Below are positions 17,231 to 26,237 of a stretch of 64,000 nt of DNA, one piece after another. The notes beneath the pieces are model-generated. The model was not told where the DNA came from. It saw nothing but the letters and a program-made list of their open reading frames with translations, and did not search any database. The DNA is taken from assembly GCA_938075675.1 (NCBI GenBank), contig CALJHE010000014.1, positions 62,001-126,000 on the forward strand. The letters run 5' to 3'. Position 1 is the stretch's first letter, and every line of letters starts with the position of its first letter. This DNA comes from Candidatus Poseidoniaceae archaeon (GTDB taxonomy: Archaea > Thermoplasmatota > Poseidoniia > Poseidoniales > Poseidoniaceae). The position numbers and the translations under genes are program-made.

Positions 17231-18070
17231 TTATTCTTCTTCTGGAGGAGTTATTTTTCGACGTCGTTGGCTCTTCCAACCGTCGTTTCCTTCAACATAT
17301 TGCAAAGCCGTTGTTGCATCTAATATTCCGCCGATTAGCCGTGTAGCTTCGTCTTCAGTTGGCATAGAACGCATAATGCCCCTTCGAAGATTCTGGGCAA
17401 AACTTTCCCGCCGCTCATCGTTCCCAGGTAATGCTGCACCGAATTCATTGATACCTTTGTTCAATATGCCCCTCAATGTTGGATTCAAACTTCGTTCAAG
17501 AGGTACAATGTCCGGAACTCCGGAATCCGTCCCCTGTGATGTGAGCACAGTTCTTCTGTGCAACTCGTAAACACATGCGTTCACTGCATGAGATAAGTTT
17601 GCTATTGGATAACCCTCCCAAGTAGGAAGCGTGACAAGAAAGTCACACATGCCTAACGATTTGGTAGAGAGCCCTTTCCCTTCTTCACCAAAAATAAGAG
17701 CAATAGCGCCATCAAATGTTTCCAAACGTTCTGCCATCTCCCAAGGATAGGTGAAATGACGGAAGTTGGTCTTAGTTCCGATCTCTCGCTTGCCCGATGT
17801 GCCCACCAGCATAGAACAATCTGCAGTAGCGTGCTCTATCGAGGCATGAACTGTGCATGAATCCAGTATACGCCCAGCGTGTTTAGCCCTGTTACGAGCC
17901 TCGACATCATCAGGAGTGCACTGTGGATCGACAAGACGCAGTGATGTGAACCCATAGTTGAGCATCGTACGACATACAGCGCCGAGGTTTCCCGGATGCG
18001 TGGCACCTACCAGCACGATATGAAGAGAGTATGTTCGGCTTGGGAGAGGAATGCGTTGGCGGTCGCCCAT
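17231..18070 (-). CDS. TrmJ-like SpoU-family RNA 2'-O-methyltransferase
   Basis: A 279-residue SPOUT methyltransferase. Motif 1 is HPGNLGAVCRTMLNYGF, motif 2 IALIFGEEGKGLS, and motif 3 YPIANLSHAVNACVYEL, which together form the SAM-binding knot. The C-terminal extension MRSMPTEDEATRLIGGIL matches the TrmJ dimer region, so methylation of tRNA position 32 is the most likely role. It is last in a leftward gene cluster that begins with ribosomal protein S19e. The ATG at 18070 has GAGGAGG upstream inside the preceding gene's end. Confidence 0.85.
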   Translation of the reverse strand: MGDRQRIPLPSRTYSLHIVLVGATHPGNLGAVCRTMLNYGFTSLRLVDPQCTPDDVEARNRAKHAGRILDSCTVHASIEHATADCSMLVGTSGKREIGTKTNFRHFTYPWEMAERLETFDGAIALIFGEEGKGLSTKSLGMCDFLVTLPTWEGYPIANLSHAVNACVYELHRRTVLTSQGTDSGVPDIVPLERSLNPTLRGILNKGINEFGAALPGNDERRESFAQNLRRGIMRSMPTEDEATRLIGGILDATTALQYVEGNDGWKSQRRRKITPPEEE

Positions 18071-18072
18071 TT

Positions 18073-18306
18073 TCACTCCTCCTCGTTCGAATTATGAAGT
18101 TTAGATGTGAACTCGATAATCCATCGTGGATTGCATGGTTGATAGAGAAAGAAAAGATATCCGCTGTCTTCTCTATCTTCCATGACCAATGAGCGTTTAC
18201 GAACACCGAATTTATTTCGAAGGTGCAAAATCAATGCCTCTAAAACATCCTTATCGTGATGATGGACGGATACGGGAGTGCGGTCCCAATCGACGCGCAC
18301 GGCCAC
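18073..18306 (-). CDS. Small conserved-looking protein of unknown function
   Basis: A 77-residue protein between rps17e and the methyltransferase gene. It has an alpha/beta look: strand AVRVDWD, a helix DVLEALILHLRNKFG, strands RSLVMED and GYLFFLYQ, and an acidic end NSNEEE. There is no zinc motif or membrane segment. Its position in a ribosomal-protein cluster suggests a translation-related role, but no family was recognised. Confidence 0.6.
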   Translation of the reverse strand: MAVRVDWDRTPVSVHHHDKDVLEALILHLRNKFGVRKRSLVMEDREDSGYLFFLYQPCNPRWIIEFTSKLHNSNEEE

Positions 18307-18319
18307 TTCATCGCCTCAT

Positions 18320-18511
18320 TCAGTCGACTCTGCGCTGGCGGTATCGGGTGACATACCCGGCAATCCAGTTGCGCAGTTTCTTTGACTCAACATCAGTAAG
18401 TTGTTGCACCATTTTCTTGTTGTGTTCAAAGTCTTCGGTGAATTTTTCACCGTGGTCTTCAACAAGATGGATAGCACGAATTTTGATAAAACTTGGTCGA
18501 ATATTTCCCAT
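18320..18511 (-). CDS. rps17e: Ribosomal protein S17e
   Basis: A 63-residue small-subunit protein of the archaeal/eukaryotic set. [22 protein letters not shown] and [15 protein letters not shown] (spanning DVESKKLRN) match the family closely. The ATG at 18511 follows GAGGAG with about 9-base spacing; a GTG three codons earlier is rejected. It sits 5 bases after rpl31e in the same cluster. Confidence 0.93.
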   Translation of the reverse strand: MGNIRPSFIKIRAIHLVEDHGEKFTEDFEHNKKMVQQLTDVESKKLRNWIAGYVTRYRQRRVD

Positions 18512-18516
18512 ATGTA

Positions 18517-18792
18517 TCACTCCTCAAACAATTTGACTTCGATCGGAATATCTGGTTCATCGTGGCGAGTCACCTGAAGACGAATCTTTCGAGGTGGATT
18601 TTCGATCCCACGGGACCAAATCTTTTCATTGACGCTTGGGTCAATCCAAACTTCTTCGTCTTCTCCAACTTTGAGATGGTGGATGACGTGTTCGCGAATG
18701 ATTTGGATTGCACGTGGTGCACGCTTGTAGCGGGTAATTCCCCATGCTTTTCGGAGAGGAACGGTTAGTTCTGATTCGTTTGCTCGTACCAT
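18517..18792 (-). CDS. rpl31e: Ribosomal protein L31e
   Basis: A 91-residue large-subunit protein. The core [45 protein letters not shown] and PPRKIRLQV are diagnostic. The ATG at 18792 follows a perfect GGTGA. An upstream ATG at 18807 overlapping the rpl39e stop would add five residues. Directly downstream of rpl39e, the normal archaeal pairing. Confidence 0.94.
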   Translation of the reverse strand: MVRANESELTVPLRKAWGITRYKRAPRAIQIIREHVIHHLKVGEDEEVWIDPSVNEKIWSRGIENPPRKIRLQVTRHDEPDIPIEVKLFEE

Positions 18793-18803
18793 ATTCTTCA
18801 CCC

Positions 18804-18959
18804 TCATCGTTGGAGCTTACTACGGCGCCAGTGGTGTCGCTTAGGGTGCGACACAGTGTTTCGGTCGGTCTTTAGCATGACCCAAACAGGGACACGCCGA
18901 TTCTGCTTCCCCACTTTCATGAGGCGTATTTTTTTTGCTGCTGGTTTATTTCTTGACAT
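18804..18959 (-). CDS. rpl39e: Ribosomal protein L39e
   Basis: A 51-residue, strongly basic protein: [15 protein letters not shown], then [13 protein letters not shown] and a C-terminal [14 protein letters not shown], the invariant L39e layout around PxWxxxKT and RRxWRRxxL. Being so short, it is easily missed by length-filtered gene finders. It precedes rpl31e. Confidence 0.95.
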   Translation of the reverse strand: MSRNKPAAKKIRLMKVGKQNRRVPVWVMLKTDRNTVSHPKRHHWRRSKLQR

Positions 18960-18973
18960 GTTCGAGCACCTTC

Positions 18974-19333
18974 TCAGATTCTTCGGATGGACGCACTACG
19001 GCGGCTCTTGGATTGGGATTGGAGCAATTGCTTCAATTGCTCATCGGTCATGAGAGAGGTAATTTTCCCTTGACCGTGGAGTTGGACGATTGATTGTTTA
19101 ATCATTTCAGCACGTTCAGGCGTGGCCATGGAAATGGCAGAGAGTCGAGAGCGTGCTTCTGGAGAAAGCAACTTTTTCATTGCCGCATCAAGTCCTTGAG
19201 AAATTCGTTGAGCCTCATGGGCCTTGACTTCAGCATCAGCTTGTTTTGCTGCTTGGGATTCAAGTTGCTTTTGTAGGGCGAGGCGGCGCTGTTCGCGAAT
19301 AAGATTCAACTCGTCATCTTGAGTTGATACCAT
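18974..19333 (-). CDS. PDCD5/TFAR19-family DNA-binding protein
   Basis: A 119-residue helical protein of the archaeal PDCD5 family, commonly encoded beside S19e and L39e. It has an N-terminal charged helix ([16 protein letters not shown]), a central [31 protein letters not shown] core typical of the family, and a basic end ([10 protein letters not shown]). It probably binds nucleic acid or chaperone partners. The ATG at 19333 follows GAGGTGA with 5-base spacing. Confidence 0.9.
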   Translation of the reverse strand: MVSTQDDELNLIREQRRLALQKQLESQAAKQADAEVKAHEAQRISQGLDAAMKKLLSPEARSRLSAISMATPERAEMIKQSIVQLHGQGKITSLMTDEQLKQLLQSQSKSRRSASIRRI

Positions 19334-19356
19334 ACTTGTCACCTCGTTCACGCCCT

Positions 19357-19851
19357 TCAGTACTTGGAAAGTCCCGGGTATTGTTCATCTGCAGCTGGTC
19401 GGCACTCGTGAGCGACGCCATCAATCATTTTGTGACCGGCAGCGGTAATTTGGCGTCCTTTGTAGAGTTGAAGGGAATCGCCGTTCTCGTCTTCAACAAC
19501 TCGTCCTGGTACTTTTTCGACAAGACCTGATGCTTCGAGTTGTTGAAGTGATGTGCGAATAATGTGGCGGGATGCAACGCCAGGTGTGTTCGGACCTGCA
19601 CCGTTGTCTTTGCGGCCGCCAAATGCTTGAGCAAGGTGTGTTACGCCGACTGGACCTTCACGAGCAACCTTGCGCATGATAGCCGCTGAGCGTAGGAACC
19701 ACCAGTTCGTTTGAGATGGAGGGCGTTCACGATCAGCACCAGTCTTGACAAATTCTGCCCATTCTGGCGTTGAAACGCTCTTTGTTTCTTCGAGTCGCGC
19801 TGCAAGAGCTGGGTTAAGGATTTCAGCGGGTATATCGTAAAGAGTCGTCAT
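19357..19851 (-). CDS. rps19e: Ribosomal protein S19e
   Basis: A 164-residue archaeal/eukaryotic small-subunit protein with the winged-helix core: TLYDIPAEILNPALAARL, the family signature WWFLRSAAIMRKVA, RKDNGAGPNTPGVASRHIIRTSLQQLE and a C-terminal GRQITAAGHKMID. It is the first gene of the leftward ribosomal cluster (S19e, PDCD5, L39e, L31e, S17e, unknown, TrmJ-like). Confidence 0.95.
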   Translation of the reverse strand: MTTLYDIPAEILNPALAARLEETKSVSTPEWAEFVKTGADRERPPSQTNWWFLRSAAIMRKVAREGPVGVTHLAQAFGGRKDNGAGPNTPGVASRHIIRTSLQQLEASGLVEKVPGRVVEDENGDSLQLYKGRQITAAGHKMIDGVAHECRPAADEQYPGLSKY

Positions 19852-19886
19852 GATAAGACACCGAGCAATTTGCCGACCGAACTCCC

Positions 19887-19894
19887 CTATATGA
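19887..19894 (-). promoter_or_regulatory. TATA box of the ribosomal-protein cluster
   Basis: On the minus strand TCATATAG lies about 40 bases before the rps19e ATG, predicting a short leader of about 14 bases. The 148-base gap (19852-19999) holds no other feature apart from the start region of the divergent membrane protein gene. Confidence 0.4.
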
Positions 19895-19999
19895 AGAGAA
19901 CGGGTGGAGTACGCTACCTCAACCGGTACATTTCTACGCCGTCAAACGAAAAATGCGTCGAACAAGGGTTCAAGTTGGAGTGCCAATTAGGGGTAACTG

Positions 20000-20815
20000 A
20001 TGAAGAAGGCTTTGGCACAGAACCCTAACCTTTTACGTACACTAATGGGTCTCTCCATTACGCTAATTTTGCTTCTTTCATACGCCGTTTATGGCGCAAC
20101 TGTGTCACCATCTTACTACCTCTACACAACAGATGCTGAAGAAACTGACCACATCATTGACGAGCCGACGCGTATCTACCAGGAGGCTTCGAACACAACC
20201 ACTTGGGCGTGGGACATTCCAGCCAACGGTTCAAACTTGACGTGGGTATACCTCACTGCCACGGACCTATCCGACAACTCAAAGGTTCGGCTCATCAATG
20301 CGGCCGGGCTATACAGCCATCGACTCCTTGGCGTTGAATCGGACCAAGCGTTCAGTTGTGCCGAACAGTGCCAGAAAAACTCGACCCATGAAGTCAACTC
20401 AGACGGCGACTCTGTCAGCATTAATGCACTAACATCCTATGACCCAGCACGTAGGAACAACGGCACTGTGTATGGTGCGAACATCGAAGAAGCCACCTTG
20501 AAAGCACGTGAATTGGTTGAATACAACCACATTCCATCGACGATTCGTATTGAGATCATTGAAGTTGGTGAACGACTTACATCACCTGATATTTCCCTAA
20601 TCACTGTCAACGAAGAGTTTGACTCAATTGCTGTATTTTCAGTCGACGCGGCTACCGAATTTTTGTGGGCACTCGCAGCGGTAATCGGCTGTTTCTCCAT
20701 GGTACTCATCCCTTCATTCACAGTCTATTTTGCTGCTAAGGCGAAGGAAAAGAAAGACCGAGTTAAACTCGAAAACTCTGAACAACAAGTAGTCGAATCG
20801 CTCGAAAAGTCTTAG
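20000..20815 (+). CDS. Membrane protein with one extracytoplasmic domain
   Basis: A 271-residue protein: a first membrane helix at about 15-35, an outside domain of about 180 residues with several N-x-S/T sequons and one nearby Cys pair (CAEQC), a second helix at about 222-246, and a charged cytoplasmic tail. It is not a known receptor or enzyme by eye. It precedes the large surface protein on the same strand but has its own promoter region. Confidence 0.6.
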   Translation: MKKALAQNPNLLRTLMGLSITLILLLSYAVYGATVSPSYYLYTTDAEETDHIIDEPTRIYQEASNTTTWAWDIPANGSNLTWVYLTATDLSDNSKVRLINAAGLYSHRLLGVESDQAFSCAEQCQKNSTHEVNSDGDSVSINALTSYDPARRNNGTVYGANIEEATLKARELVEYNHIPSTIRIEIIEVGERLTSPDISLITVNEEFDSIAVFSVDAATEFLWALAAVIGCFSMVLIPSFTVYFAAKAKEKKDRVKLENSEQQVVESLEKS

Positions 20816-20835
20816 TTAAACACCCAATTCCCTCA

Positions 20836-20842
20836 TATATAT
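20836..20842 (+). promoter_or_regulatory. TATA box of the large surface protein
   Basis: TATATAT sits about 30 bases before the ATG at 20869. This predicts a start of transcription at or just before that codon and supports it over the TTG at 20842, which overlaps the TATA box itself. Confidence 0.55.
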
Positions 20843-20868
20843 TGAAGGAATATTTGTCTTTGGGTCCG

Positions 20869-23800
20869 ATGAAGAGAATGCTCGCATGTTTGATTTTGCT
20901 ACTTTTTCTCGGTGGCAATATTCCAACAGAGGGTGCCATTGAGTTTAGCCATTCGACACCATTTGAATCATCAACAAAAGCGACCGGCGTCGATTTGACT
21001 GTATCGGATATTTCCTTTTCGTACACCACATCAGGCGACGAGGAACAGTATCGAATGTTTTCATCGAACTACCCCATTATCGGATTCAATCGACCCCAAT
21101 CACTGTATGTCGTTGATGCTATCGTCAATGTACCCATTCTGCTTGAAGCACTTGTAGAGAATAAAGGAACAGCCAATTCCGGAACTATTGATGTGAACAT
21201 TAAGGTTCTTCACAATGAGTATGCTCAATTTGAAACCATCAATTACACATTACAGTTATCTTCCTTGTCCGGGGGCAATTCGAACTCAATTACCAAAACA
21301 TTCACACCCACATATTCTGGAAACCATACACTCATCGTTCGGGCTACATCAACAGTTGTAGACGACGAACCGATGAATGACGCATTTACCTCGACACTAA
21401 CTGTTGCACGTTCTTACTTCAACTGTGACACATTGACTGGCTGGACTGTAGGTACGGAATGGGGCATTAGTACAGACACTGGGCTCTCTTTGGGCAGCAG
21501 TTGCCATGTAGGCAACGGACAAGCATCATCGTATTCGAACAATTTAGCGACATCTCTTACAACTCCTGTAATGGATATGTCCGATGCTGTATCCAGTCCG
21601 ACACGCACTAATGGTCTGAGTTTTTTCTACACTGGCAGTGCCGCCACCAATGATCGACTCAAAGTGCAGGTCAAAACCGCATTTGGCGGATGGTTTGATC
21701 TAACTACGGTTCAAGGAACAGTTGACCAAAGTTTCGTTGACGGGCAAGATTATCGAACCTTTACAGTGAATGACGGGGGTTTTATCTCGCCATTGATTCC
21801 GGTCCCTCAGGAGCACTTTCATTCTCAAACACAATTCCGATTTTTGTTCGAATCCGATGCCTCTGTTTCCGATATTGGATATTATTTGGATGAGGTGGTA
21901 ATGGTATACGACCAGAAAGTACGCCCCGAGGAATATTCGCTCGCATCAAACGGCATCTCAACTGTAGGTTCAACACCCGGGCAGTGGGGGGCCGTACGCG
22001 TTGAAGTAACCAACGATGGAAACATTTCAGATTCGGTCCTACCACAAATCATAGGCTTGCCAGTGGACTGGGAGGTGTATTTTGCAAATACAAATGGCGT
22101 GTCAATAAATGAAGAATCGGGTGTACTTCTGTCGCCGGGGCAATCGAAACAGATTGACATCAAAATTAAGCCTGATGCGAATGCAACAACCGGATTTACA
22201 CAAATGACGTTCCGTGGAGTGTCGAGCCAATACTCGGCAGTCAATACGTCCCTCCCCCTGCAATTTCAAGTAATGCCGGATCGTGAACCATATGTTGTTC
22301 AGCCCGAGTTTGCCCCCTCATGCCCACCAGGTAGTTCGTGCCCATTTTCTGTAGAAGTACAAAACATAGGTGATGCAACAGATGTATTTGAGTTAGAAAT
22401 TGGGGATTCCAACTTAGGGGACGGATGGAGTGTTAACTTTGGGTGGACACAAACCGAGGATGTTCTCGTTCGACCAGACACGCCTGTTCAGGTTGATTTC
22501 CTCCTTACAGTCCCACAAAATGCCATACCAGATTCAATGTTTGAGTTCACACTTATGGCAACATCACAGAACAGTTCGATGCGTACCCATTCGCAGAGTA
22601 TTGATGTTTCAGCATCGATGGTAAGCGATGCAGAGGTCGGGATGACGTACGATCAATTGAATCGTGATTGGGAAGTCGATGCCGGTGGCACCGTTACTCT
22701 TGAGTTTACAATATGGAACAATGCGAGTCGGCAAGATATATTTTCAATCGACCTCTTGTACGCGGAGCAAGGAAACTGGATCATCGAATCACCACCTGCT
22801 CAGGCAGCTGTAGTAAACGGTGAGTCTTTGACTACATTTCGAATTGATATCACTTCTCCTGGCACTGCTCAAGCAGGGGACAGTGCGCCATCTATTACTC
22901 CTTCAATCACATCTCAACGGAGCGGAATGTACTTTGAAGGTTCTGAATTCAATGAGATTTCTGTGCGAACGGTGAGTGATTTGATTTTATCGCTTATTGA
23001 GTCACCAATGAAGCTAAAGCCAGGGGTTCCAGTGAAAATGACACTGAATGTAGAGAATAATGGCAATGGGCCGGTTAATGCAGTCATATCGACCAATTCA
23101 ATTCCCAACTCTTGGACATGGTGGATGCGCATTGGAGACATGAACCATACGGGGCCAATCGCACTTTCTGCACCGTATGATAACGAAGATAAAATCGATG
23201 TAGATATTATGATATTTTTGCCGAGCGAAGAACGCGCCGGAGAGATACATACGATTTCATTCCGTGTCGATAGCAGCGACGGACTTACTGATTCAATGGG
23301 AGAGGATAATTCAGTCGAATTTGATGCGATTACAGCATCTGTAAGAATTCCAGAAATTGTTTCCAACCTCATGGAAACAACTGCCTCTGTGGGAGGGACT
23401 GCTTCAGTCAACATCTCTGTGATGAACATCGGTAATGCCGTTGACGATTCGTTCAAAATTATGGCAAGTGTGTCATCATCTCCACCAAATAACGAACTGT
23501 TGAGCTTTCTAAGTATAGGTGAATCCGGAGCATCGAGGCCACTTAACGAATTGAACACATTTACGATGACACCCGGGCAAGAAATGAAAATCACTGTCGA
23601 TTTATTGATTCCGGATTCAATGAAACTTAACAGCAGAATCGTGGTTAGTTTCGATGTTATTGCCGGTGACACGGGTGATGGCAGTCCCTTTGAATTGGTC
23701 CATGAAGTGTTAATCGTCGTTGATTCACAACGTGAACTTGATGTAGAATTGAGCCAAAAATCAAACGAAACCAAAATGTCTGGCATTCCTGTATCATTTT

Positions 23801-24405
23801 GGGTGAATCTTTCATCAGCATCCAGCCAAAGTGAATCGTTCCACCTCGATATTTCCAAGCCGCAGGGATGGCAAATTGTATGCCTCGGGCTATTATTGAA
23901 CGAAACAGGGCGCACATTTCTCTTTGAGCCAGGTCACATGACTCTGCAAACAACCGATGTTCGTTGTGAACTCCATCGGTTGAACGGACCAACTGAAGGA
24001 ACGATCAGCCTCTCTGTGGCATCAGATGATGAAGTACTGCTTTGGAACGACGAGCAATCCTTTGTATTCCAAGTCGCACAAGCAGATCAGTTTGAGATTG
24101 ATGCAGAAGTCTTGGCGACTTCAATTGCTGGAATCCTGTTTGTTGCCATACTTTTGACACTCTTGCTGCGTAAACGAACACACAACAATGGTTCTGAAGA
24201 ATCTGAACTTACTGTGAAGGAATTACCTGAAATGCTCCATGAAGATGTTTCCCGCGGACCCCCAATCTCAACGACCACACAAGTTGAAACACCGATCTCA
24301 GTTTCCAATACAGGCCCCGAATTGCCGCCCGAAGGTTTGCCACCAAACTGGACAATGGAACAATGGCAGTATTATGGCCAGCAGTACCTCGATGCGAAAC
24401 AGTAA
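20869..24405 (+). CDS. Large type I membrane surface protein with Ig-like/CARDB-type repeats
   Basis: A 1178-residue exported protein. A signal peptide (about 1-23, MKRMLACLILLLFLGG) is followed by repeated beta-sandwich domains of the cell-adhesion/CARDB kind: phrases such as VENKGTANSG, VQNIGDATDVFELEI, VENNGNGPVNAVI and VMNIGNAVDDSFKIM recur roughly every 120-150 residues. A laminin-G/MAM-like segment lies between the first repeats. A single membrane helix (ATSIAGILFVAILLTLLL) near 1100 is followed by a cytoplasmic tail ending in WTMEQWQYYGQQYL. Probably a cell-surface adhesion or structural protein; the ligand is unknown. Two small genes follow on the same strand. Confidence 0.75.
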   Translation: MKRMLACLILLLFLGGNIPTEGAIEFSHSTPFESSTKATGVDLTVSDISFSYTTSGDEEQYRMFSSNYPIIGFNRPQSLYVVDAIVNVPILLEALVENKGTANSGTIDVNIKVLHNEYAQFETINYTLQLSSLSGGNSNSITKTFTPTYSGNHTLIVRATSTVVDDEPMNDAFTSTLTVARSYFNCDTLTGWTVGTEWGISTDTGLSLGSSCHVGNGQASSYSNNLATSLTTPVMDMSDAVSSPTRTNGLSFFYTGSAATNDRLKVQVKTAFGGWFDLTTVQGTVDQSFVDGQDYRTFTVNDGGFISPLIPVPQEHFHSQTQFRFLFESDASVSDIGYYLDEVVMVYDQKVRPEEYSLASNGISTVGSTPGQWGAVRVEVTNDGNISDSVLPQIIGLPVDWEVYFANTNGVSINEESGVLLSPGQSKQIDIKIKPDANATTGFTQMTFRGVSSQYSAVNTSLPLQFQVMPDREPYVVQPEFAPSCPPGSSCPFSVEVQNIGDATDVFELEIGDSNLGDGWSVNFGWTQTEDVLVRPDTPVQVDFLLTVPQNAIPDSMFEFTLMATSQNSSMRTHSQSIDVSASMVSDAEVGMTYDQLNRDWEVDAGGTVTLEFTIWNNASRQDIFSIDLLYAEQGNWIIESPPAQAAVVNGESLTTFRIDITSPGTAQAGDSAPSITPSITSQRSGMYFEGSEFNEISVRTVSDLILSLIESPMKLKPGVPVKMTLNVENNGNGPVNAVISTNSIPNSWTWWMRIGDMNHTGPIALSAPYDNEDKIDVDIMIFLPSEERAGEIHTISFRVDSSDGLTDSMGEDNSVEFDAITASVRIPEIVSNLMETTASVGGTASVNISVMNIGNAVDDSFKIMASVSSSPPNNELLSFLSIGESGASRPLNELNTFTMTPGQEMKITVDLLIPDSMKLNSRIVVSFDVIAGDTGDGSPFELVHEVLIVVDSQRELDVELSQKSNETKMSGIPVSFWVNLSSASSQSESFHLDISKPQGWQIVCLGLLLNETGRTFLFEPGHMTLQTTDVRCELHRLNGPTEGTISLSVASDDEVLLWNDEQSFVFQVAQADQFEIDAEVLATSIAGILFVAILLTLLLRKRTHNNGSEESELTVKELPEMLHEDVSRGPPISTTTQVETPISVSNTGPELPPEGLPPNWTMEQWQYYGQQYLDAKQ

Positions 24406-24431
24406 CAACCACGGGACATGAGGATTGTAAT

Positions 24432-24611
24432 ATGGAGTCTGCAGTATATCCTGCCGCATGGTATCTTCTGTGGGCAGTAATTGCTGCGTGTGGTGTCGGC
24501 ACATGGTTTCTAAGAAACTTTACCGAACGTCTTGAAGAAACTCGACTGGTCGCTTTTACCGGTGTTGCTGCAATGGTTGTTATGGTCGTTTGGACGTTTA
24601 CCGAATTTTGA
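24432..24611 (+). CDS. 59-residue two-helix membrane protein
   Basis: The small protein has two hydrophobic segments (PAAWYLLWAVIAACGVGTWFL and VAFTGVAAMVVMVVWTF) joined by a charged loop NFTERLEETR. It lies 26 bases after the large surface protein and 9 bases before the PqqD-like gene, so all three are likely co-transcribed. No family recognised. Confidence 0.6.
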   Translation: MESAVYPAAWYLLWAVIAACGVGTWFLRNFTERLEETRLVAFTGVAAMVVMVVWTFTEF

Positions 24612-24620
24612 GGGAATGGC

Positions 24621-25175
24621 ATGGAGATAGCAGACAGTGACAGCCACCGATATGCTGACGCATATCCGTGCAGGTTGCCGGTGTGGTGGGCACGGACAGG
24701 TGAGCCAGGCCCACATACCGAACAGGAAGGAGTTACTGGAATGCTGATCACCCTCCGCATCGAAAAGCGATTCAATCGTTTTGAACGAATATTGGCGAAG
24801 GTTATGCGTGCTCCACGAGAAGTCCGGCGGCCATTGGATCGAATGAACAGCATGTTATGGGAACTCTGTGATGGCTCACGTAGTTTTCAGGAGGTGTGTT
24901 CAGCAATGGACGCTACGTTTAACGAGGATATTGCACCTCCCGTTGACCGTACTGCTTCAGGAATTGATGCGCTCAAATCCCGTAATCTGATGACATTTCT
25001 TAGCGAACCGTTTACCGGAAAATGGTCGATATCTCCTGGAAAGACTCCAATCCATCAAACTTTGGTCGAGGTAGATGAACGACGCGGATATGATATCGAA
25101 CCAAGGTCAGAAAGTGAACGTAACGGAATTACAGCAGACGGTTTAGACGTTCCACAGGACGACCAATCACAGTAA
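24621..25175 (+). CDS. PqqD-like protein
   Basis: A 184-residue protein. The central region (about 65-125) matches the PqqD/RRE winged-helix fold: RPLDRMNSMLWELCDGSRSFQEV, then a helix and IDALKSRNLMTFL. PqqD-type domains present peptides to radical SAM maturases, but no maturase or precursor peptide is nearby. The N-terminal 60 residues contain a short aromatic/Pro stretch and a basic helix. The C-terminal 50 residues are charged and probably disordered. Its last 47 bases overlap the convergent ArsC-like gene. Confidence 0.65.
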   Translation: MEIADSDSHRYADAYPCRLPVWWARTGEPGPHTEQEGVTGMLITLRIEKRFNRFERILAKVMRAPREVRRPLDRMNSMLWELCDGSRSFQEVCSAMDATFNEDIAPPVDRTASGIDALKSRNLMTFLSEPFTGKWSISPGKTPIHQTLVEVDERRGYDIEPRSESERNGITADGLDVPQDDQSQ

Positions 25176-25476
25176 CTGTGCCGTCATCAAACCATGGACG
25201 TTCCATGAATTGCCCGTGTTCCGCCAAAAACAGGGCAAGTGACTCCACATCTCCACGGTCTACGTTCGATGTATCGATGAGTTTGAGGCCAGTATCCTTC
25301 CACCTGACGGCTTCAGCAATATCGCCATCAAGGCGGGTTAGCAACGAGTGCAGCGTATCGAAATTCAGTGGTTTCGAGAGGTAGAGGTGGATGTCAACTT
25401 CCAAAGACGAGTCTGCGCACAGTTGTGCGGCTTGTCGGGATTTTGAACAACGTGGGTTGTGATACAAGACGGGCAT
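25129..25476 (-). CDS. ArsC/Spx-family arsenate reductase-like protein
   Basis: A 115-residue thioredoxin-fold protein. The active-site loop is YHNPRCSKSRQA with nucleophile Cys10, matching glutaredoxin-dependent ArsC; the distal arginine region FDDGTVTVIGRPVERL fits YfgD/ArsC proteins. The start at 25476 begins the first strand MPVLYHNP; the longer frame upstream is not homologous. It is transcribed with the SUMF1-like gene 22 bases upstream. Arsenate is the usual substrate, but a general redox role is equally possible. Confidence 0.85.
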   Translation of the reverse strand: MPVLYHNPRCSKSRQAAQLCADSSLEVDIHLYLSKPLNFDTLHSLLTRLDGDIAEAVRWKDTGLKLIDTSNVDRGDVESLALFLAEHGQFMERPWFDDGTVTVIGRPVERLNRLL

Positions 25477-25498
25477 ATTTCTCCCTCCCGACTCGGCA

Positions 25499-26233
25499 TT
25501 AAAGTGGTTGCCAAACGAGTCGTAATCCAATTCCGTCCGATTTTTGATGGTGCAAAGCCGAACCTCGAGAAGAACACCGGGTTGAGTCGGATTCAGTGAA
25601 CCATGAGCCGCCTCTGTGAACACGACGTAGTGATTCGCCAGTGAAGGCATCTTGCTGAGAGGTATGTAGTGAATAATCGGGGGAGAAATGGTCTTGGCAC
25701 CATTCGCTCACTTGACCGTGCAAATCAAGGAAACCCCAAGGATTGGCTTTCTTTTGCCCAACTTCTCGAGTTGAAGCACCAGAATTACCTGCATGCCATC
25801 CATAATCGTTCAAATCGCTATCACGGTTTCCAAACGACCATCTCGATGATGTACCTGCTCTTGAAATGTATTCCCACTCTGACTCTGTTGGCAATCGCCA
25901 AACACCAGTAAATCCGAGGCGTTCAGTACCGTTGTCAATTTCATTAAGTCGAGTTGTAAATTCTTGCGCATCGTCCCAAGATATTTGTTCGACGGGACGA
26001 AGCCCTGCTGCCCATCCTTCCGTAAAGCAAGATGGATTTACCTCCATAATTGCCTGCCAATGTGCCTGAGTAACAGGCCGTTCACCACAAAAAAAGGGCT
26101 CAGTAATTGATACTGGATGGGGTGGTTGTTCTGAACGAGTCCCCTTTGCATCACCCATCACAAATTCTCCCGGTTCAACAAGAAGATAGCGGCCTCCGTA
26201 CTCGTCGTCAAAGAACGGGCGTGTGTCTGACAT
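25499..26233 (-). CDS. SUMF1/formylglycine-generating-enzyme-like protein
   Basis: A 244-residue C-type-lectin-like fold of the SUMF1 family. Seen are FVMGDAKG, VTQAHWQAIM, PVEQISWDDAQEFTTRLN, WRLPTESEWEYISRAG, NPWGFLDLHGQVSEWCQDHF and RVHRGGSWF, the complete family pattern. The two copper-binding cysteines of true formylglycine-generating enzymes are not both evident (RCSSRG is present where one is expected), so sulfatase activation is uncertain. No signal peptide and no sulfatase gene nearby. Confidence 0.82.
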   Translation of the reverse strand: MSDTRPFFDDEYGGRYLLVEPGEFVMGDAKGTRSEQPPHPVSITEPFFCGERPVTQAHWQAIMEVNPSCFTEGWAAGLRPVEQISWDDAQEFTTRLNEIDNGTERLGFTGVWRLPTESEWEYISRAGTSSRWSFGNRDSDLNDYGWHAGNSGASTREVGQKKANPWGFLDLHGQVSEWCQDHFSPDYSLHTSQQDAFTGESLRRVHRGGSWFTESDSTRCSSRGSALHHQKSDGIGLRLVWQPL

Positions 26234-26237
26234 GGAA

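Noticed and set aside
22914-23915. A 333-codon antisense frame in the large surface protein
   Set aside because: It lies wholly inside a well-supported gene and has no domain, promoter or ribosome-binding site.
25477-25650. N-terminal extension of the ArsC-like gene
   Set aside because: The extra 58 codons overlap the SUMF1-like gene and are not ArsC-like; the fold starts at 25476.
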